Positions 28,161-37,727 of a stretch of DNA of 64,000 bases are shown here, piece after piece. The position numbers and the translations under genes were made by a program. Source of the stretch: Clostridium guangxiense (lineage in GTDB: Bacteria > Bacillota > Clostridia > Clostridiales > Clostridiaceae); assembly GCF_021043395.1 (NCBI RefSeq), contig NZ_JAJNKE010000021.1:1-64000 (forward strand), given 5' to 3'. Numbering within the stretch: the first letter of the stretch is position 1; each line of letters starts with the position of its first letter. Below the pieces are notes generated by a model. It searched no databases. It saw only the letters and a list, made by a program, of their open reading frames with translations, and was not told where the DNA came from.

Positions 28161-29147
28161 TCAGCTTATGTACCTATTTATCTCCTTAAGCTCTAGTGCT
28201 GGCTGAAGTGCAATATTTATTCCTGTAGATATTACTTTAGACAAAACATCCACTACCATATCCACTTCTTTGGGAGTAACCATTAAATTACCTATATATG
28301 GATCAAGTATTTCATGTATCATCTTTTCTTTTTCTGCCTTGTCAATTTCCTTTAGCATATTATAAAATCCACTGCCTTTTGTAGCAGCACCCGTCATTTC
28401 TTCTATAACAAGATCTATGGTATCATTAGCCATAGTAGCAGCATCTACCACCGTAGGAACTCCTATAGCCAAAACTGGTATTCCTAGAGTTTTTTTACTT
28501 ATTTCCATTCTTTTGTTTCCTATCCCAGAGCCAGGTGAAATTCCAGTATTTCCTATTTGAATTGTTGAATTTACTCTTTCCATCTTTCTTGATGCTAAAG
28601 AATCTATGCATATTACGAGGTTTGGTTTTATCCTATCAACTATACCTCTTATTATCTCACCCGTTTCCATACCAGTTATACCTAAAACTCCTGGTGCAAT
28701 ACCACACACTGGTCTTATACCTTCATCTATGCTGTCAGGTATATACTCCTTTAGGTGTCTTGTAATCATAATTTTAGAAATAACCTTAGGTCCAAGCGCA
28801 TCAGGCGTAATATTCCAATTTCCAAGTCCTACAACTAAAGCTGTCATATCATCACGAAAATTTGTATCTTTTATTATTTCTAATATTTCTTTTCCTAATA
28901 TCTTTCCAACCCTATCGATATCTTCCTGTTCATAATTTGAGAGCTTAGGTATATCCAAGGTAATATATGTACCTTTAGGTTTATTTAAAGTTCTCTCACC
29001 TTCATCATTTTTTATTTCAACCCTTGTAACCTTCACATCATCTTCTGTACTATTTTGCACTATAACTCCATCTATAGCATTTTTTTTGGCTTCTTTAGAA
29101 TATATTTCTGTAGCTTCAATAGCAAGATCGGTTCTAATATTAAACAT
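28161..29147 (-). CDS. gpr: GPR endopeptidase (spore protease)
   Basis: 328 aa aspartic-type spore protease that degrades small acid-soluble proteins at germination. Conserved core GLGNWNITPDALGP, VCGIAPGVLG(I)TG(M)ET, VICIDSLASRK and IQIGNTGISPGSGIGNKR are all present; the catalytic Asp residues lie in D(A)LGP and C(I)DSLA. The N-terminus MFNIRTDLAIEATE is the propeptide junction seen in the family. AGGAGG SD. Upstream of spoIIP. Confidence 0.96.
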   Translation of the reverse strand: MFNIRTDLAIEATEIYSKEAKKNAIDGVIVQNSTEDDVKVTRVEIKNDEGERTLNKPKGTYITLDIPKLSNYEQEDIDRVGKILGKEILEIIKDTNFRDDMTALVVGLGNWNITPDALGPKVISKIMITRHLKEYIPDSIDEGIRPVCGIAPGVLGITGMETGEIIRGIVDRIKPNLVICIDSLASRKMERVNSTIQIGNTGISPGSGIGNKRMEISKKTLGIPVLAIGVPTVVDAATMANDTIDLVIEEMTGAATKGSGFYNMLKEIDKAEKEKMIHEILDPYIGNLMVTPKEVDMVVDVLSKVISTGINIALQPALELKEINRYIS

Positions 29148-29212
29148 TTAATTAAATCCTCCTTAATTTGATTAACTTTCACAATTTATAAATATTGCGA
29201 AGTAATAACTAA

Positions 29213-29515
29213 TTTTTTTCGCCCAAAAAGAAGGCGAAAAAGCTAAGGGTGAAGGGTTTTAACTTGCTCTGCTCGCTAAAAGGTGAACTTTTTTACCTTC
29301 AGTAAAAAGTTAATGATGATTTTCTTCCGTTTTACTACAGAAAATCTTTAATTTATTTATTTTTCCGTAGCGAAGAGAAGGAAAAATCACCTTAACTTTT
29401 GGCTTTAGACGAAAAGTTCACCTTTGACGTGCAAAGCATCGTCAAACCCTTCACTTTTCACATAAGTGAAAAAGTTAGTCTTTTAACGAGCAAGGCAAGT
29501 TAAAACCCTTAACTC
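29213..29515. repeat. Hairpin-array palindromic repeat, copy 2
   Basis: About 300 bases between gpr and rpsT, related to 71-420. Serial hairpins include TTTTTCGCC/GGCGAAAAA (29215-29223/29233-29241), TTTTAAC/GCTAAAA (from 29257), GATTTTC/GAAAATC, TTTTTCC/GGAAAAA, TTTGAC/GTCAAA, TTTTCAC/GTGAAAA and a final TTTTAAC/GTTAAAA (to 29505). Inverted linkers (TGAAGGG/CCCTTCA, GGTGAA/TTCACC) again make the whole a palindrome. Compared with copy 1 it lacks the left-hand hairpins corresponding to 106-163, as if a module had dropped out. Confidence 0.85.
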
Positions 29516-29620
29516 GAATTAGTTCACAATATTTTTATATTGAGATAACTTAAATTGAGTTAATTTATCTTTATTTTCTCTTATTTTACACATACTATTC
29601 TTAAATTGTATAAGTTTCAC

Positions 29621-29649
29621 TTGATAAATATCTTGATTAATGTTATAAT
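29621..29649 (+). promoter_or_regulatory. rpsT promoter
   Basis: TTGATA (29621-29626), 17 bases, TATAAT (29644-29649): near-perfect housekeeping promoter, about 90 bases before the rpsT start. The leader in between is long enough for regulation, but I recognise no known motif. Confidence 0.85.
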
Positions 29650-29738
29650 GGCATTTGTTAAATGTTGAATGTGAATGTTACTTATACGCAGATTTCCCCA
29701 AAGCTGTGTGGTTATATAAAATTTGAGGTGGTGAAAAA

Positions 29739-30005
29739 ATGGCAAACATAAAATCAGCAAAAAAAAGAATAAAAGTAATAGAAACAAAAACTCTTAGAAA
29801 TAAAATGGTTAAGTCAGCTTTAAAGACTTACATAAAAAAATTCGAAAGTGCTGTTGATGCTAAAAATGTTGAAGAAGCAAGAAAAGCATATAAAACAGTT
29901 TCTGTATCTTTAGATATGGCTGCTTCTAAAGGTATAATCCATAAAAATAAAGCTGCAAGAAAAAAATCAAGATTAGCTTTTAAATTAAATGCATTAAACG
30001 CATAG
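29739..30005 (+). CDS. rpsT: 30S ribosomal protein S20
   Basis: 88-aa S20: [21 protein letters not shown] and the helical Lys/Ala-rich body ending [25 protein letters not shown]. One of only three plus-strand genes; faces holA and shares a bidirectional terminator with it. S20 binds 16S rRNA early in 30S assembly. Confidence 0.98.
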   Translation: MANIKSAKKRIKVIETKTLRNKMVKSALKTYIKKFESAVDAKNVEEARKAYKTVSVSLDMAASKGIIHKNKAARKKSRLAFKLNALNA

Positions 30006-30006
30006 A

Positions 30007-30032
30007 AAAAAAACCGGTTTATCCGGTTTTTT
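30007..30032. terminator. Bidirectional terminator rpsT/holA
   Basis: AAAAACCGG / CCGGTTTTTT with loop TTTAT; U-tracts are available on both strands. Two bases after rpsT and about 30 bases past holA. Confidence 0.92.
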
Positions 30033-30060
30033 ATTTTTTATACGTATTTAAAACAAAGTT

Positions 30061-31095
30061 TTATCTTAGAATTGCTATATTAATTATCAATAACTCCATT
30101 TTAAACTTTGCTTCTCCAGATAAGCTTTTAAGCTCCTTCTCTGTACTTAAACACAAATCAATTGCCCCTACAATCTTGTTTACACTAAAGCTCTTACATT
30201 GATGCATCATTTTATCGCATATATATATGTTTAACCTCAATTCCTTAGAGAGAGTTTCTTTACTTTTTCCGCTTTCCATACCTATTCTTAAATTAAGCAT
30301 TATCCTAAATTGTCTTTCTATCATGTACAATATAACGCTGGCTTTTTCACCTTTAAACATAATTTCATTTAATATCTCAATTGCCTTTTCCGGCTTTGAT
30401 TGAGATATAAAATCTACCAAATTAAATATATCGTTGCTTTCCTTAGGATGGCATATTAATTCTATATCATCATGAGTTATATCCCTATCTATAGCATAAC
30501 AGCACAGTTTTTCGGCTTCATTGATTATAACATCAACATTATCGTCTACCTTACTGCAAAAAAAGCTTAATTCAGCCTTGCCAATATTTTTACCTTTGCT
30601 TTCAAAAATCTCTTTTACCTTTTTTTGAAGTCCCAATCCTTTAAGCTTTGAAAATTCAACTACACAAGTCTTTTTTTCAAAGCTCCTTATTTTTTTTGAA
30701 ATTCTTTCCCTAGGATTGTCAAATACATAATACATTATAAAAACACTTTGCTTTGGAATTTTAGTTATATAATTTTCAAGGCTTTTAACTATATCATCAC
30801 CATTTTTATTGAAGTTTTTAGAATTATCGCCTAAAAAATTTGCTCTATAAACAACAACAACCCTTTTTTCGCTCATAAAAGGAACTGTTTCTAAAGCATT
30901 ATATATTGAATTAAAATCTACAGTGCTGCCGTCAAAAACATCATAATTTAAGCTTATAAAATCTTTATTTACAAGCTTGCCTATAATCTTTTTAATATAA
31001 TCTTTAATAAGCTGTTCATTAAATCCAAATATTATATATGAATTTTTTAAATTTCCCTTTTTTATATCATCATCAAGCTCCAGGTAATTTATCAA
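30061..31095 (-). CDS. holA: DNA polymerase III subunit delta
   Basis: 344 aa clamp-loader delta subunit (YqeN). Recognised by YIIFGFNEQLIKDYIKKI, the early NxxxFDGS (NYDVFDGSTVDF), VPFMSEKRVVVV, FIMYYVFDNPRERISKK and the C-terminal helical LLxMIxRQFRIML collar region. Follows comEC by 2 bases and faces rpsT, the conserved comEC-holA-rpsT neighbourhood. Confidence 0.94.
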   Translation of the reverse strand: MINYLELDDDIKKGNLKNSYIIFGFNEQLIKDYIKKIIGKLVNKDFISLNYDVFDGSTVDFNSIYNALETVPFMSEKRVVVVYRANFLGDNSKNFNKNGDDIVKSLENYITKIPKQSVFIMYYVFDNPRERISKKIRSFEKKTCVVEFSKLKGLGLQKKVKEIFESKGKNIGKAELSFFCSKVDDNVDVIINEAEKLCCYAIDRDITHDDIELICHPKESNDIFNLVDFISQSKPEKAIEILNEIMFKGEKASVILYMIERQFRIMLNLRIGMESGKSKETLSKELRLNIYICDKMMHQCKSFSVNKIVGAIDLCLSTEKELKSLSGEAKFKMELLIINIAILR

Positions 31096-31097
31096 CC

Positions 31098-32843
31098 TTA
31101 TTCACCCCTTAAAACTAATATCTTGCCAAAAATAATTAAAGCAGAAGCTTTTATCTTATACGAATCGTATTTTTGGGTTTTATCCATTTTAATTATATCA
31201 TATCCATTTAAATAACTTCTTTTATAAACTATATTATTACTATCACTTTGAAGCATTTTTTTACCATTGCAATAAATTTCAACGTTATTTTTTAAACTAT
31301 CCACAGATATTCTATAAACCTTATTTATAATAAATGTTTTATAGTTATATACGAAGCCATTTACGCTAAATCTATTAGCAATTTCCTTTTTATCCTTTTC
31401 GTTTTTAGTATAACCATTCATAACTGCAACAGATCTATTTTTATAATTTACTATTAAAGCACTGCTATTTTTAAGCGTAACATAGCTTATTTTAGGGAAA
31501 ACGCAATAGCTTTGAAAAGTAACAGCTATGAATATAATTACAGGAAAGTACTTAAGCTTTTTATTTCCCTTTAAATACATAGCAAAACTTACAAGTATAA
31601 AAATAAGTGCAACCCCTATAAAACTTGTTGCATAGGTTATATGTGGAGTAATAAATAGTAAATCATCTATAACTCCATCTAAAGATTTTAAAATAATATC
31701 AATACCCTTGCATAATAACGAAAATAGATAGTCAAATTGGAATAAAAATATTCCTGCATTCCCAAGCAGCACTATTAAAGAGTATACTGGTACAACTATA
31801 AGATTTCCAAGTATAAATCCTCCACTAAAGCTGTTTAACACTAAAAGGCAATATGGAACAGAAAAAATTTGTGCACTTAGTGTAACGCTTAAAGCATCAT
31901 TTAATTTTTGTGGAAGCTTATACATCATTCTTCTTATTTTTTTATAAAAAATTATTATACCTAAAGTAGCAAGATAAGAAAGATCAAAACCTATATTTAA
32001 TAAGTAATATGGTTTTAATACAAGCATAACAAGGGCCGAAAATGCTAAAGAAACCAGAGCATTATAGTTTTTATGTATTCTATAAGATAATTTTAAAATA
32101 GCTATCATTATAAATGATCTAACAGTAGCAGGCAGATTACCCGTAAATATAACATATATTAGAGAAACTATAAGTGCACCAAATGTGCCTAGCAATTTCT
32201 CCATGACAATATATATAACTCCTATGTGCATTCCAGATACACTTATGGCATGTATTATACCAAGTGTCTTTAAATTGTTTTTATATTCACTGCTTAAATT
32301 TGAAGTATCTCCAAAGCAAAGAGACATTACAATTCCTGCATCATCTTTTCCCATTTCTCCTTTATACTTTTCAAATATCTTTCTTCTAAAATCATATATT
32401 TGAGAAATAAAATCTTTCTTTACATATTTAACTTCCTTGACATTTAAATCACCTATTATTCCATTATCATAATCTATATCTTTGCTAAACTCACCGTATA
32501 TTTTTACCAAATCTCCAACACTTACTTTGTTTAAGTTCCCCTTCAAATTAAAATTTCTTCCTAAGCAACTTCCTTCAGCATAATAATTATTTTTGCTGTT
32601 TATTCTAATTTCTAAAGCAGCCTGTTTGGGAATTTTAACATTAAAATATAAATTTGAACTTACAAAACCAAGACATACAAATAAAATACACAGTGCACAA
32701 AATTTTTTGTCTATATTAAAATACAATATTCCAAAAAAAGATGCAGCTATTACTGCACCTAAAACAATACTATAATTTAAAATAATATATGATAAGATTC
32801 CTATTATAGTGCTGATACAATAAAATACCAGTGGATTACTCAT
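31098..32843 (-). CDS. comEC: ComEC/Rec2 competence channel protein, short form
   Basis: 581 aa from the ATG at 32843 (GGAGGTG 9 bases upstream). N-terminal membrane pair and DUF4131-like beta domain (about 70-140), then the competence domain with GDTSNLS, HAISVSGMHIGVIY and the multi-helix channel (about 200-420). After about residue 430 only a 150-residue beta-rich tail follows, with no HxHxDH: the metallo-beta-lactamase nuclease domain of long ComECs (about 750-800 aa) is missing. Imports single-stranded DNA in competent bacteria. In an operon-like series comEA - degenerate ATPase - comEC - holA. Confidence 0.92.
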   Translation of the reverse strand: MSNPLVFYCISTIIGILSYIILNYSIVLGAVIAASFFGILYFNIDKKFCALCILFVCLGFVSSNLYFNVKIPKQAALEIRINSKNNYYAEGSCLGRNFNLKGNLNKVSVGDLVKIYGEFSKDIDYDNGIIGDLNVKEVKYVKKDFISQIYDFRRKIFEKYKGEMGKDDAGIVMSLCFGDTSNLSSEYKNNLKTLGIIHAISVSGMHIGVIYIVMEKLLGTFGALIVSLIYVIFTGNLPATVRSFIMIAILKLSYRIHKNYNALVSLAFSALVMLVLKPYYLLNIGFDLSYLATLGIIIFYKKIRRMMYKLPQKLNDALSVTLSAQIFSVPYCLLVLNSFSGGFILGNLIVVPVYSLIVLLGNAGIFLFQFDYLFSLLCKGIDIILKSLDGVIDDLLFITPHITYATSFIGVALIFILVSFAMYLKGNKKLKYFPVIIFIAVTFQSYCVFPKISYVTLKNSSALIVNYKNRSVAVMNGYTKNEKDKKEIANRFSVNGFVYNYKTFIINKVYRISVDSLKNNVEIYCNGKKMLQSDSNNIVYKRSYLNGYDIIKMDKTQKYDSYKIKASALIIFGKILVLRGE

Positions 32844-32923
32844 ACAAAAATACACCTCCACTTTTTAAATTGTAACCATCACTATAAAGTTTAATCAACA
32901 CTTATTTGAAACAAGCCTAACAT

Positions 32924-35479
32924 CTATGAAAATGTTCTTTTAATTCCTAGCAAAATTGCTTCAGCTAAAAGAACTACCCCAAGCACTTCTAGTTCATATA
33001 AACTAAGAATATCAATGCTGAAAATAGCTTTACCTGCACCAGTAAATAAGATTAAGCTTTGAATAGCAATATTGGCAATTATAACAATATAAAAATGCAG
33101 ATTATTTTTGAAGTTATTTATAAGAACATATATGATACTTGCATAAATAATACTATATAAAATAAAATTATCTGCATTTGTTATATGCTTATAATCTGAA
33201 AGAAAATAATACCCCGAAAAACTAATCATTAATATAAAGATGCTGCTTAATAAAACTGAGAATATATTTATATTCCATAATCTTTCTTTTTCAACTTCAT
33301 AATCATATTCAACAGAAACATTAGTATAATTTGTTAATATAGCTATTCCGTTTAAATTAAAACAAATAAATATCATCCATATAATTGCATATATATCAAA
33401 AGGCATGTTTTTGTTCTGCATAGAAAATATCAGCAGCATAAGCGTAATACAAATATCACCCAATATTATATTTTTAATCATATCCCTTATTGATATTATT
33501 AATCGTTTGCTATTTTCTATTATCTTCAATATCTTTCCAAAATCATTTTCTTCAAAAAATATATCACTGAGTTTTTTTACTATTTTATTACATGTCCTTC
33601 CTGAAGATATAAATAAATTTGCCTCTTTTAATGTTGGAAGTTCTGTAAGCTTAGATCCGCTTATGATAATATTATATCCAAATTTCTTCAGTGTTTTTAC
33701 AATGTTTTCTTTATTTTTATTTGAAACTCTAGAATACATCCCTATTTTTTCTACATGTCTTTCAAATTCATCATTTAGTATATTTTCAAGTTCAATTCCA
33801 GATATTACAGAATTTCCCTCACTTAAAATACGTGTTTTATTTCCTATAGACAATGCTGTAAGTTTACTATCTTCAGTAAATATAATAGGTTTAATTCCAT
33901 CATTTCTACATCTTTCAAGGGTATATTTAAAATCATCTTTTATTGGGTTCTCAAACCCTACCAAACCTGCAAAAACGAGATTACTCTCTATATTTTCATC
34001 CTCACTAGGTCTATAGTTAAAATTCCTATATGCAAAAGCCACCACATGCAGTGAATCACTACTCATTTGTATATCTGCTAATTTTATCTTGTTTATAATA
34101 TCATCTGTAATTTCTCTCTCCGTACCATTAATCATAACATGAGTACACTTTTCCAAAATAACATCTAAAGCACCTTTTACATTTGCTCTATATTTTCTAT
34201 CTATTTTATTAACTGTAGTTTTTATTCGTTTTTCAGCATCATATGGTATTTCAAAAATTCTCTTAATTCCTTTAACTTCAAAAATATCAATTCCTTTTCT
34301 TTCTACATAATCTATAATTGATCTTTCCACAATATTTAATGTAGTATGAGAATAATCATTTTGATTATAATCGTTACATAAAATACCTATGTTCATTATT
34401 CTTTCTATGTTATCTGTCCATATTAAATCTTTATCTGCCGTTTTTAAATCTGTATTATCATATATGCTTTTAATAAACATTTGATTCTTAGTAAGTGCAT
34501 CCTCTTTTTCTATGCATATTGCATTTATTTGTGACAATTCTTCTATTATCGACAAGTTTTTTAAAACAATTTTATCTTGCTTTAAGTATTGTTTAGATAT
34601 ATGAAATATTTCAAATAAGATGAAGGTAATTTCCATTGGCATTCCAGATATACATATGAGTGCACTCTCATACATACCTTCATAGGAGGCCTTCTTGTAT
34701 ATAATAACAAATATAGCTATAAAAAAAGCAATTACAGTAAAAGCATTAACAGTTTCTTTAACTCTATCCGTTATAAAATTTCTGTTATTATTTCCATTGA
34801 AAAATGAATCCATTATTCTTCCAAATTCAGTATTCATACCTACTGAAACAACTATGCCTTCCCCTTCTCCTGAAACAACTACTGAAGATTTAAAAAGCAT
34901 ATTTTTCATTTCAGATATAGGTATATCATCTCCTCCTATTTTGGCTGAAAATTTCTCCACAATACTTTCGTCACCAGTTATGTTGACTTCATTGATTTTA
35001 AGTTTATCACAATCAATTATTCTGACTTCTCCTGGAATTATATCTCCCTTAGAAAAAATAATAATATCACCAACTACAAGTTCCATAGCAGGAATTTTTA
35101 TGAGCTTTCCACCTCTTAGCACACTACAAAAATTATAATTAAGTCTTTCAATATTTTTGATTTCTCTGTATTTTTTGTAATAAGTATTTATCACAATAGC
35201 CAAATCTAAAAACATAAAAACAATTGTAAGCAAAAAAATATCATATTTCCTTAAATAAGCAAACATTGCGGAAGCTATGATAAGCAGCATAATCCACGGT
35301 TTAATCATTTCCCTAAGTGCGCTAAAAATAAATTTTTTCTTACTTATTTCAATTAATCCATTACTTCCGTATCTTTCTCTATTAAAAGCAACTTCATCAG
35401 AGTTAAGCCCTCTTATGCTGTTACTTCTGAATAGCTTGACCACATCAACTGCAGCTAAACCATACCAATCAGCAATCAT
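32924..35479 (-). CDS. Degenerate P-type ATPase (pseudo-ATPase) in the com locus
   Basis: Intact 851-aa frame with the fold and ~10 membrane segments of a P2-type cation ATPase, but the catalytic motifs are lost. DKTGT is EKEDA at 324-328 (IEKEDALTKNQM), so the phosphorylated Asp is Glu. The hinge GDGxND is SGSKLTE (607-613). DPPR is ENPI (510-513), TGD is TED (535-537), PEGL is SGMP (278-281), and TGES is TGDES (168-172). KGA of the nucleotide-binding domain is kept (435-437). It should not form a phosphoenzyme, so a transport role is doubtful; a scaffold, sensor or channel role is possible. It occupies the place comEB has in Bacillus, with about 60-base gaps to comEA and comEC. No stops or frameshifts. 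Confidence 0.88.
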   Translation of the reverse strand: MIADWYGLAAVDVVKLFRSNSIRGLNSDEVAFNRERYGSNGLIEISKKKFIFSALREMIKPWIMLLIIASAMFAYLRKYDIFLLTIVFMFLDLAIVINTYYKKYREIKNIERLNYNFCSVLRGGKLIKIPAMELVVGDIIIFSKGDIIPGEVRIIDCDKLKINEVNITGDESIVEKFSAKIGGDDIPISEMKNMLFKSSVVVSGEGEGIVVSVGMNTEFGRIMDSFFNGNNNRNFITDRVKETVNAFTVIAFFIAIFVIIYKKASYEGMYESALICISGMPMEITFILFEIFHISKQYLKQDKIVLKNLSIIEELSQINAICIEKEDALTKNQMFIKSIYDNTDLKTADKDLIWTDNIERIMNIGILCNDYNQNDYSHTTLNIVERSIIDYVERKGIDIFEVKGIKRIFEIPYDAEKRIKTTVNKIDRKYRANVKGALDVILEKCTHVMINGTEREITDDIINKIKLADIQMSSDSLHVVAFAYRNFNYRPSEDENIESNLVFAGLVGFENPIKDDFKYTLERCRNDGIKPIIFTEDSKLTALSIGNKTRILSEGNSVISGIELENILNDEFERHVEKIGMYSRVSNKNKENIVKTLKKFGYNIIISGSKLTELPTLKEANLFISSGRTCNKIVKKLSDIFFEENDFGKILKIIENSKRLIISIRDMIKNIILGDICITLMLLIFSMQNKNMPFDIYAIIWMIFICFNLNGIAILTNYTNVSVEYDYEVEKERLWNINIFSVLLSSIFILMISFSGYYFLSDYKHITNADNFILYSIIYASIIYVLINNFKNNLHFYIVIIANIAIQSLILFTGAGKAIFSIDILSLYELEVLGVVLLAEAILLGIKRTFS

Positions 35480-35542
35480 TCAATCAACCCCCAGTAAAAT
35501 ATACATAAATAATATCGTATTTATTGGCAATATCTTTATTTT

Positions 35543-36175
35543 TTAATTTATTTCAACATATTGGCTTAGGTTTTCACCTCTTTTAGGTCCTATGGCTTTC
35601 TTTAGATCCTCAACAGAATTTATTCTACCACCATTTTTTTCTCTATACTCAATTATTTTTTTAGCCAGTCCATCTCCTATCCCCTTTATCTTTTTATTTA
35701 CAATATCCTCCTCCGTTGCAGAGTTAATATCAAGTTTCTCTCCTTCTTCTTGATTCATCGCTGCTTTACTATTTCCCTCGCTGCTATTTGTTATACTTGT
35801 GTTGATGCTTTCACCCTTAGCCTTCACATATATATTAGCACCATCACTTACTTTTGCTGCTCCATTTACACTGTACTTATCGGCCTTATCAGTAAATCCA
35901 CCAGCGAACTTCACAAGTTCTTCAATCCTATCATCAGAATCAAGAGAATACACTCCTGGTTTATTTACTTCACCATAAATTTGAGCCTTAATTTCTTTCT
36001 TGGAAGCTTCCTGCTTAGAAGATTCTTGTTTACTATCTTTTTTAACAAAAGAATCCTCAATTTTAAAGTCATTTGCAGTTCTATTTTTATAAGATATGTA
36101 TCCTATTAATAATAAACCTACAAAAATAATCAAAATTATAATAGAGCCTATCAGTTTCTTTCTATTTTTTATCAT
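35543..36175 (-). CDS. comEA: ComEA DNA receptor for competence
   Basis: 210 aa if started at the ATG at 36175; an ATG 12 bases upstream directly abuts the AGGG SD and is less likely. Single N-terminal membrane anchor (LIGSIIILIIFVGLLLIGYI), charged linker, SLBB domain (IKAQIYGEVNKPGVYSLDSDDRIEELVKFAGGF), then the helix-hairpin-helix DNA-binding domain (LDINSATEEDI...IKGIGDGLAKKIIEYREKNG...). Binds incoming double-stranded DNA at the cell surface. First gene of the com series; divergent from dacF. Confidence 0.95.
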   Translation of the reverse strand: MIKNRKKLIGSIIILIIFVGLLLIGYISYKNRTANDFKIEDSFVKKDSKQESSKQEASKKEIKAQIYGEVNKPGVYSLDSDDRIEELVKFAGGFTDKADKYSVNGAAKVSDGANIYVKAKGESINTSITNSSEGNSKAAMNQEEGEKLDINSATEEDIVNKKIKGIGDGLAKKIIEYREKNGGRINSVEDLKKAIGPKRGENLSQYVEIN

Positions 36176-36321
36176 AATGACTATCATCCCTATAAATTTT
36201 AATAATATTAACCATAATGCTATTTTTTATAATATTTATGTAGCTTGTGATTAGAAGAACCCTATAAATATTAAATTTCATTATAATTATCGCCAAATGC
36301 AGCGAAATTTAAGCACTTTTT

Positions 36322-36350
36322 TTGCTATAATCACATTTTTTTGATATACT
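36322..36350 (+). promoter_or_regulatory. dacF promoter
   Basis: TTGCTA (36322-36327), 17 bases, TATACT (36345-36350), 30 bases before the ATG. The -35 match is partial. Confidence 0.5.
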
Positions 36351-36379
36351 ATTAGCATGATTATTTTAAGGAGGTTATT

Positions 36380-37639
36380 ATGAAAAAAATAGCATGCGCT
36401 ATATTAGTTTTAGCAACACTTATTTTCAACTTAGGTTTTGAAACTTATGCTGCACCATCAGCACCAGCAATCAGCTCTGATAATGCAGTTTTAATAGATG
36501 CAAAAACAGGTGAAGTTTTATATTATAAGAATATGAATGCGATTTTTCCACCGGCTTCCACAACAAAGCTTATGACAGCCCTTTTAACAATTGAAAATTG
36601 TAATCTTGAAGACACAATCACTGTAAGCAATGATTTCCTCACTAAAAATTCAAAATATATAGATGGAAATAGAATATACATAGAAAATGGTGAACAACTT
36701 AAAATTAAAGACTTGTTATATTCACTATTATTAATGTCTGCAAATGATTCTGCTGTCGCTCTTGCAGATCATATAAGCGGTTCTGTACCAGAGTTTACTA
36801 AACTTATGAATAAAAAAGCTAAAGAATTAGGATGCACTAGCACAAATTTTGAAAATCCAAATGGTTTATATGATGATAAGCATAAATCTTCAGTCAAAGA
36901 TCTTGCTTTAATAATGCAAGAATTACTCAAGCATCCTGAATTTACAAAAGTATCTACTACTTTAGTATATGAAATGTCACCTACAAATAAATTTAACGCT
37001 GATAATACAAAAAAAACGAGAAGATTTTGGAATGAGGATAAACTATTATATAAGCAATCAAGTTGCTATTATGAGGGTATCTTAGGATCTAAATCTGGAT
37101 ATACCATTCAATCTTTTCATTCTTTTTCAGCAGCAGCAACTAGAAATAATTCAACTTTTATAGTTGCCTTTCATGGTAAAACAAAAACTTTTTATGAAGA
37201 TACTAAAATTTTGCTGGATTATGCGTTTAATAATTTTGAAGAGAAAAAGTTGTTTTCAAAAGGAGATATCGTTACCTATTATAATCTAAATGGAACAAAA
37301 ATCCCTCTTATTGCAAGTAGTGATTACTATTATGTGGCTCAAAAAGGCTCTAAATCTAAACCTGAATATTCTATTAAAAAAGGATCAATTAAAAAAACAA
37401 GTTTCAATAAGGGAGATATGTTGTTAACCTTGAAACTTAAGCTTGATAATAAAGATTTATCTGACTTAAAGCTCATAAGTGGTACGAATTATAAACTAAG
37501 AACTATTGGAACATATAAAATATCAAATACCTCTCAATACATTATATTAGTAATTTTCTGTTTTATATTACTGCTTGGATGTTTATTTATATTTTTCAAA
37601 GCTAAATCGAAAAAATCTAATAAAAATATATATTATTAA
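36380..37639 (+). CDS. dacF: D-alanyl-D-alanine carboxypeptidase, DacF-like
   Basis: 419-aa low-molecular-weight penicillin-binding protein. Signal peptide (KKIACAILVLATLIFNLGFETYAA). Serine active site PASTTKLMTA (SxxK), SANDSA (SxN) and GSKSGYT (KSG in place of KTG). C-terminal membrane segment (YIILVIFCFILLLGCLFIFF) instead of the usual amphipathic anchor. Trims cross-links in peptidoglycan; DacF-type enzymes act in sporulation or vegetative growth. AAGGAGG SD. Plus strand, with a terminator shared with the next gene. Confidence 0.94.
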   Translation: MKKIACAILVLATLIFNLGFETYAAPSAPAISSDNAVLIDAKTGEVLYYKNMNAIFPPASTTKLMTALLTIENCNLEDTITVSNDFLTKNSKYIDGNRIYIENGEQLKIKDLLYSLLLMSANDSAVALADHISGSVPEFTKLMNKKAKELGCTSTNFENPNGLYDDKHKSSVKDLALIMQELLKHPEFTKVSTTLVYEMSPTNKFNADNTKKTRRFWNEDKLLYKQSSCYYEGILGSKSGYTIQSFHSFSAAATRNNSTFIVAFHGKTKTFYEDTKILLDYAFNNFEEKKLFSKGDIVTYYNLNGTKIPLIASSDYYYVAQKGSKSKPEYSIKKGSIKKTSFNKGDMLLTLKLKLDNKDLSDLKLISGTNYKLRTIGTYKISNTSQYIILVIFCFILLLGCLFIFFKAKSKKSNKNIYY

Positions 37640-37667
37640 GGTTACATTTTAAAACAAGGCCATTATT

Positions 37668-37727
37668 AAAAAAATAGTATTAAGGAGAAAAAAGAATACA
37701 TCTCTTCCTCCTTAATACTATTTTTTT
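37668..37727. terminator. Bidirectional terminator, 20-bp perfect stem
   Basis: AAAAAAATAGTATTAAGGAG (37668-37687) / its exact complement (37708-37727), loop of 20 bases. Serves dacF from the left and overlaps the last codons of the pseudouridine synthase gene from the right. Confidence 0.9.

Noticed and set aside
33405-34016. 203-codon plus-strand ORF inside the degenerate ATPase gene
   Set aside because: The opposite strand carries the complete P-type ATPase fold; the plus ORF has antisense composition.
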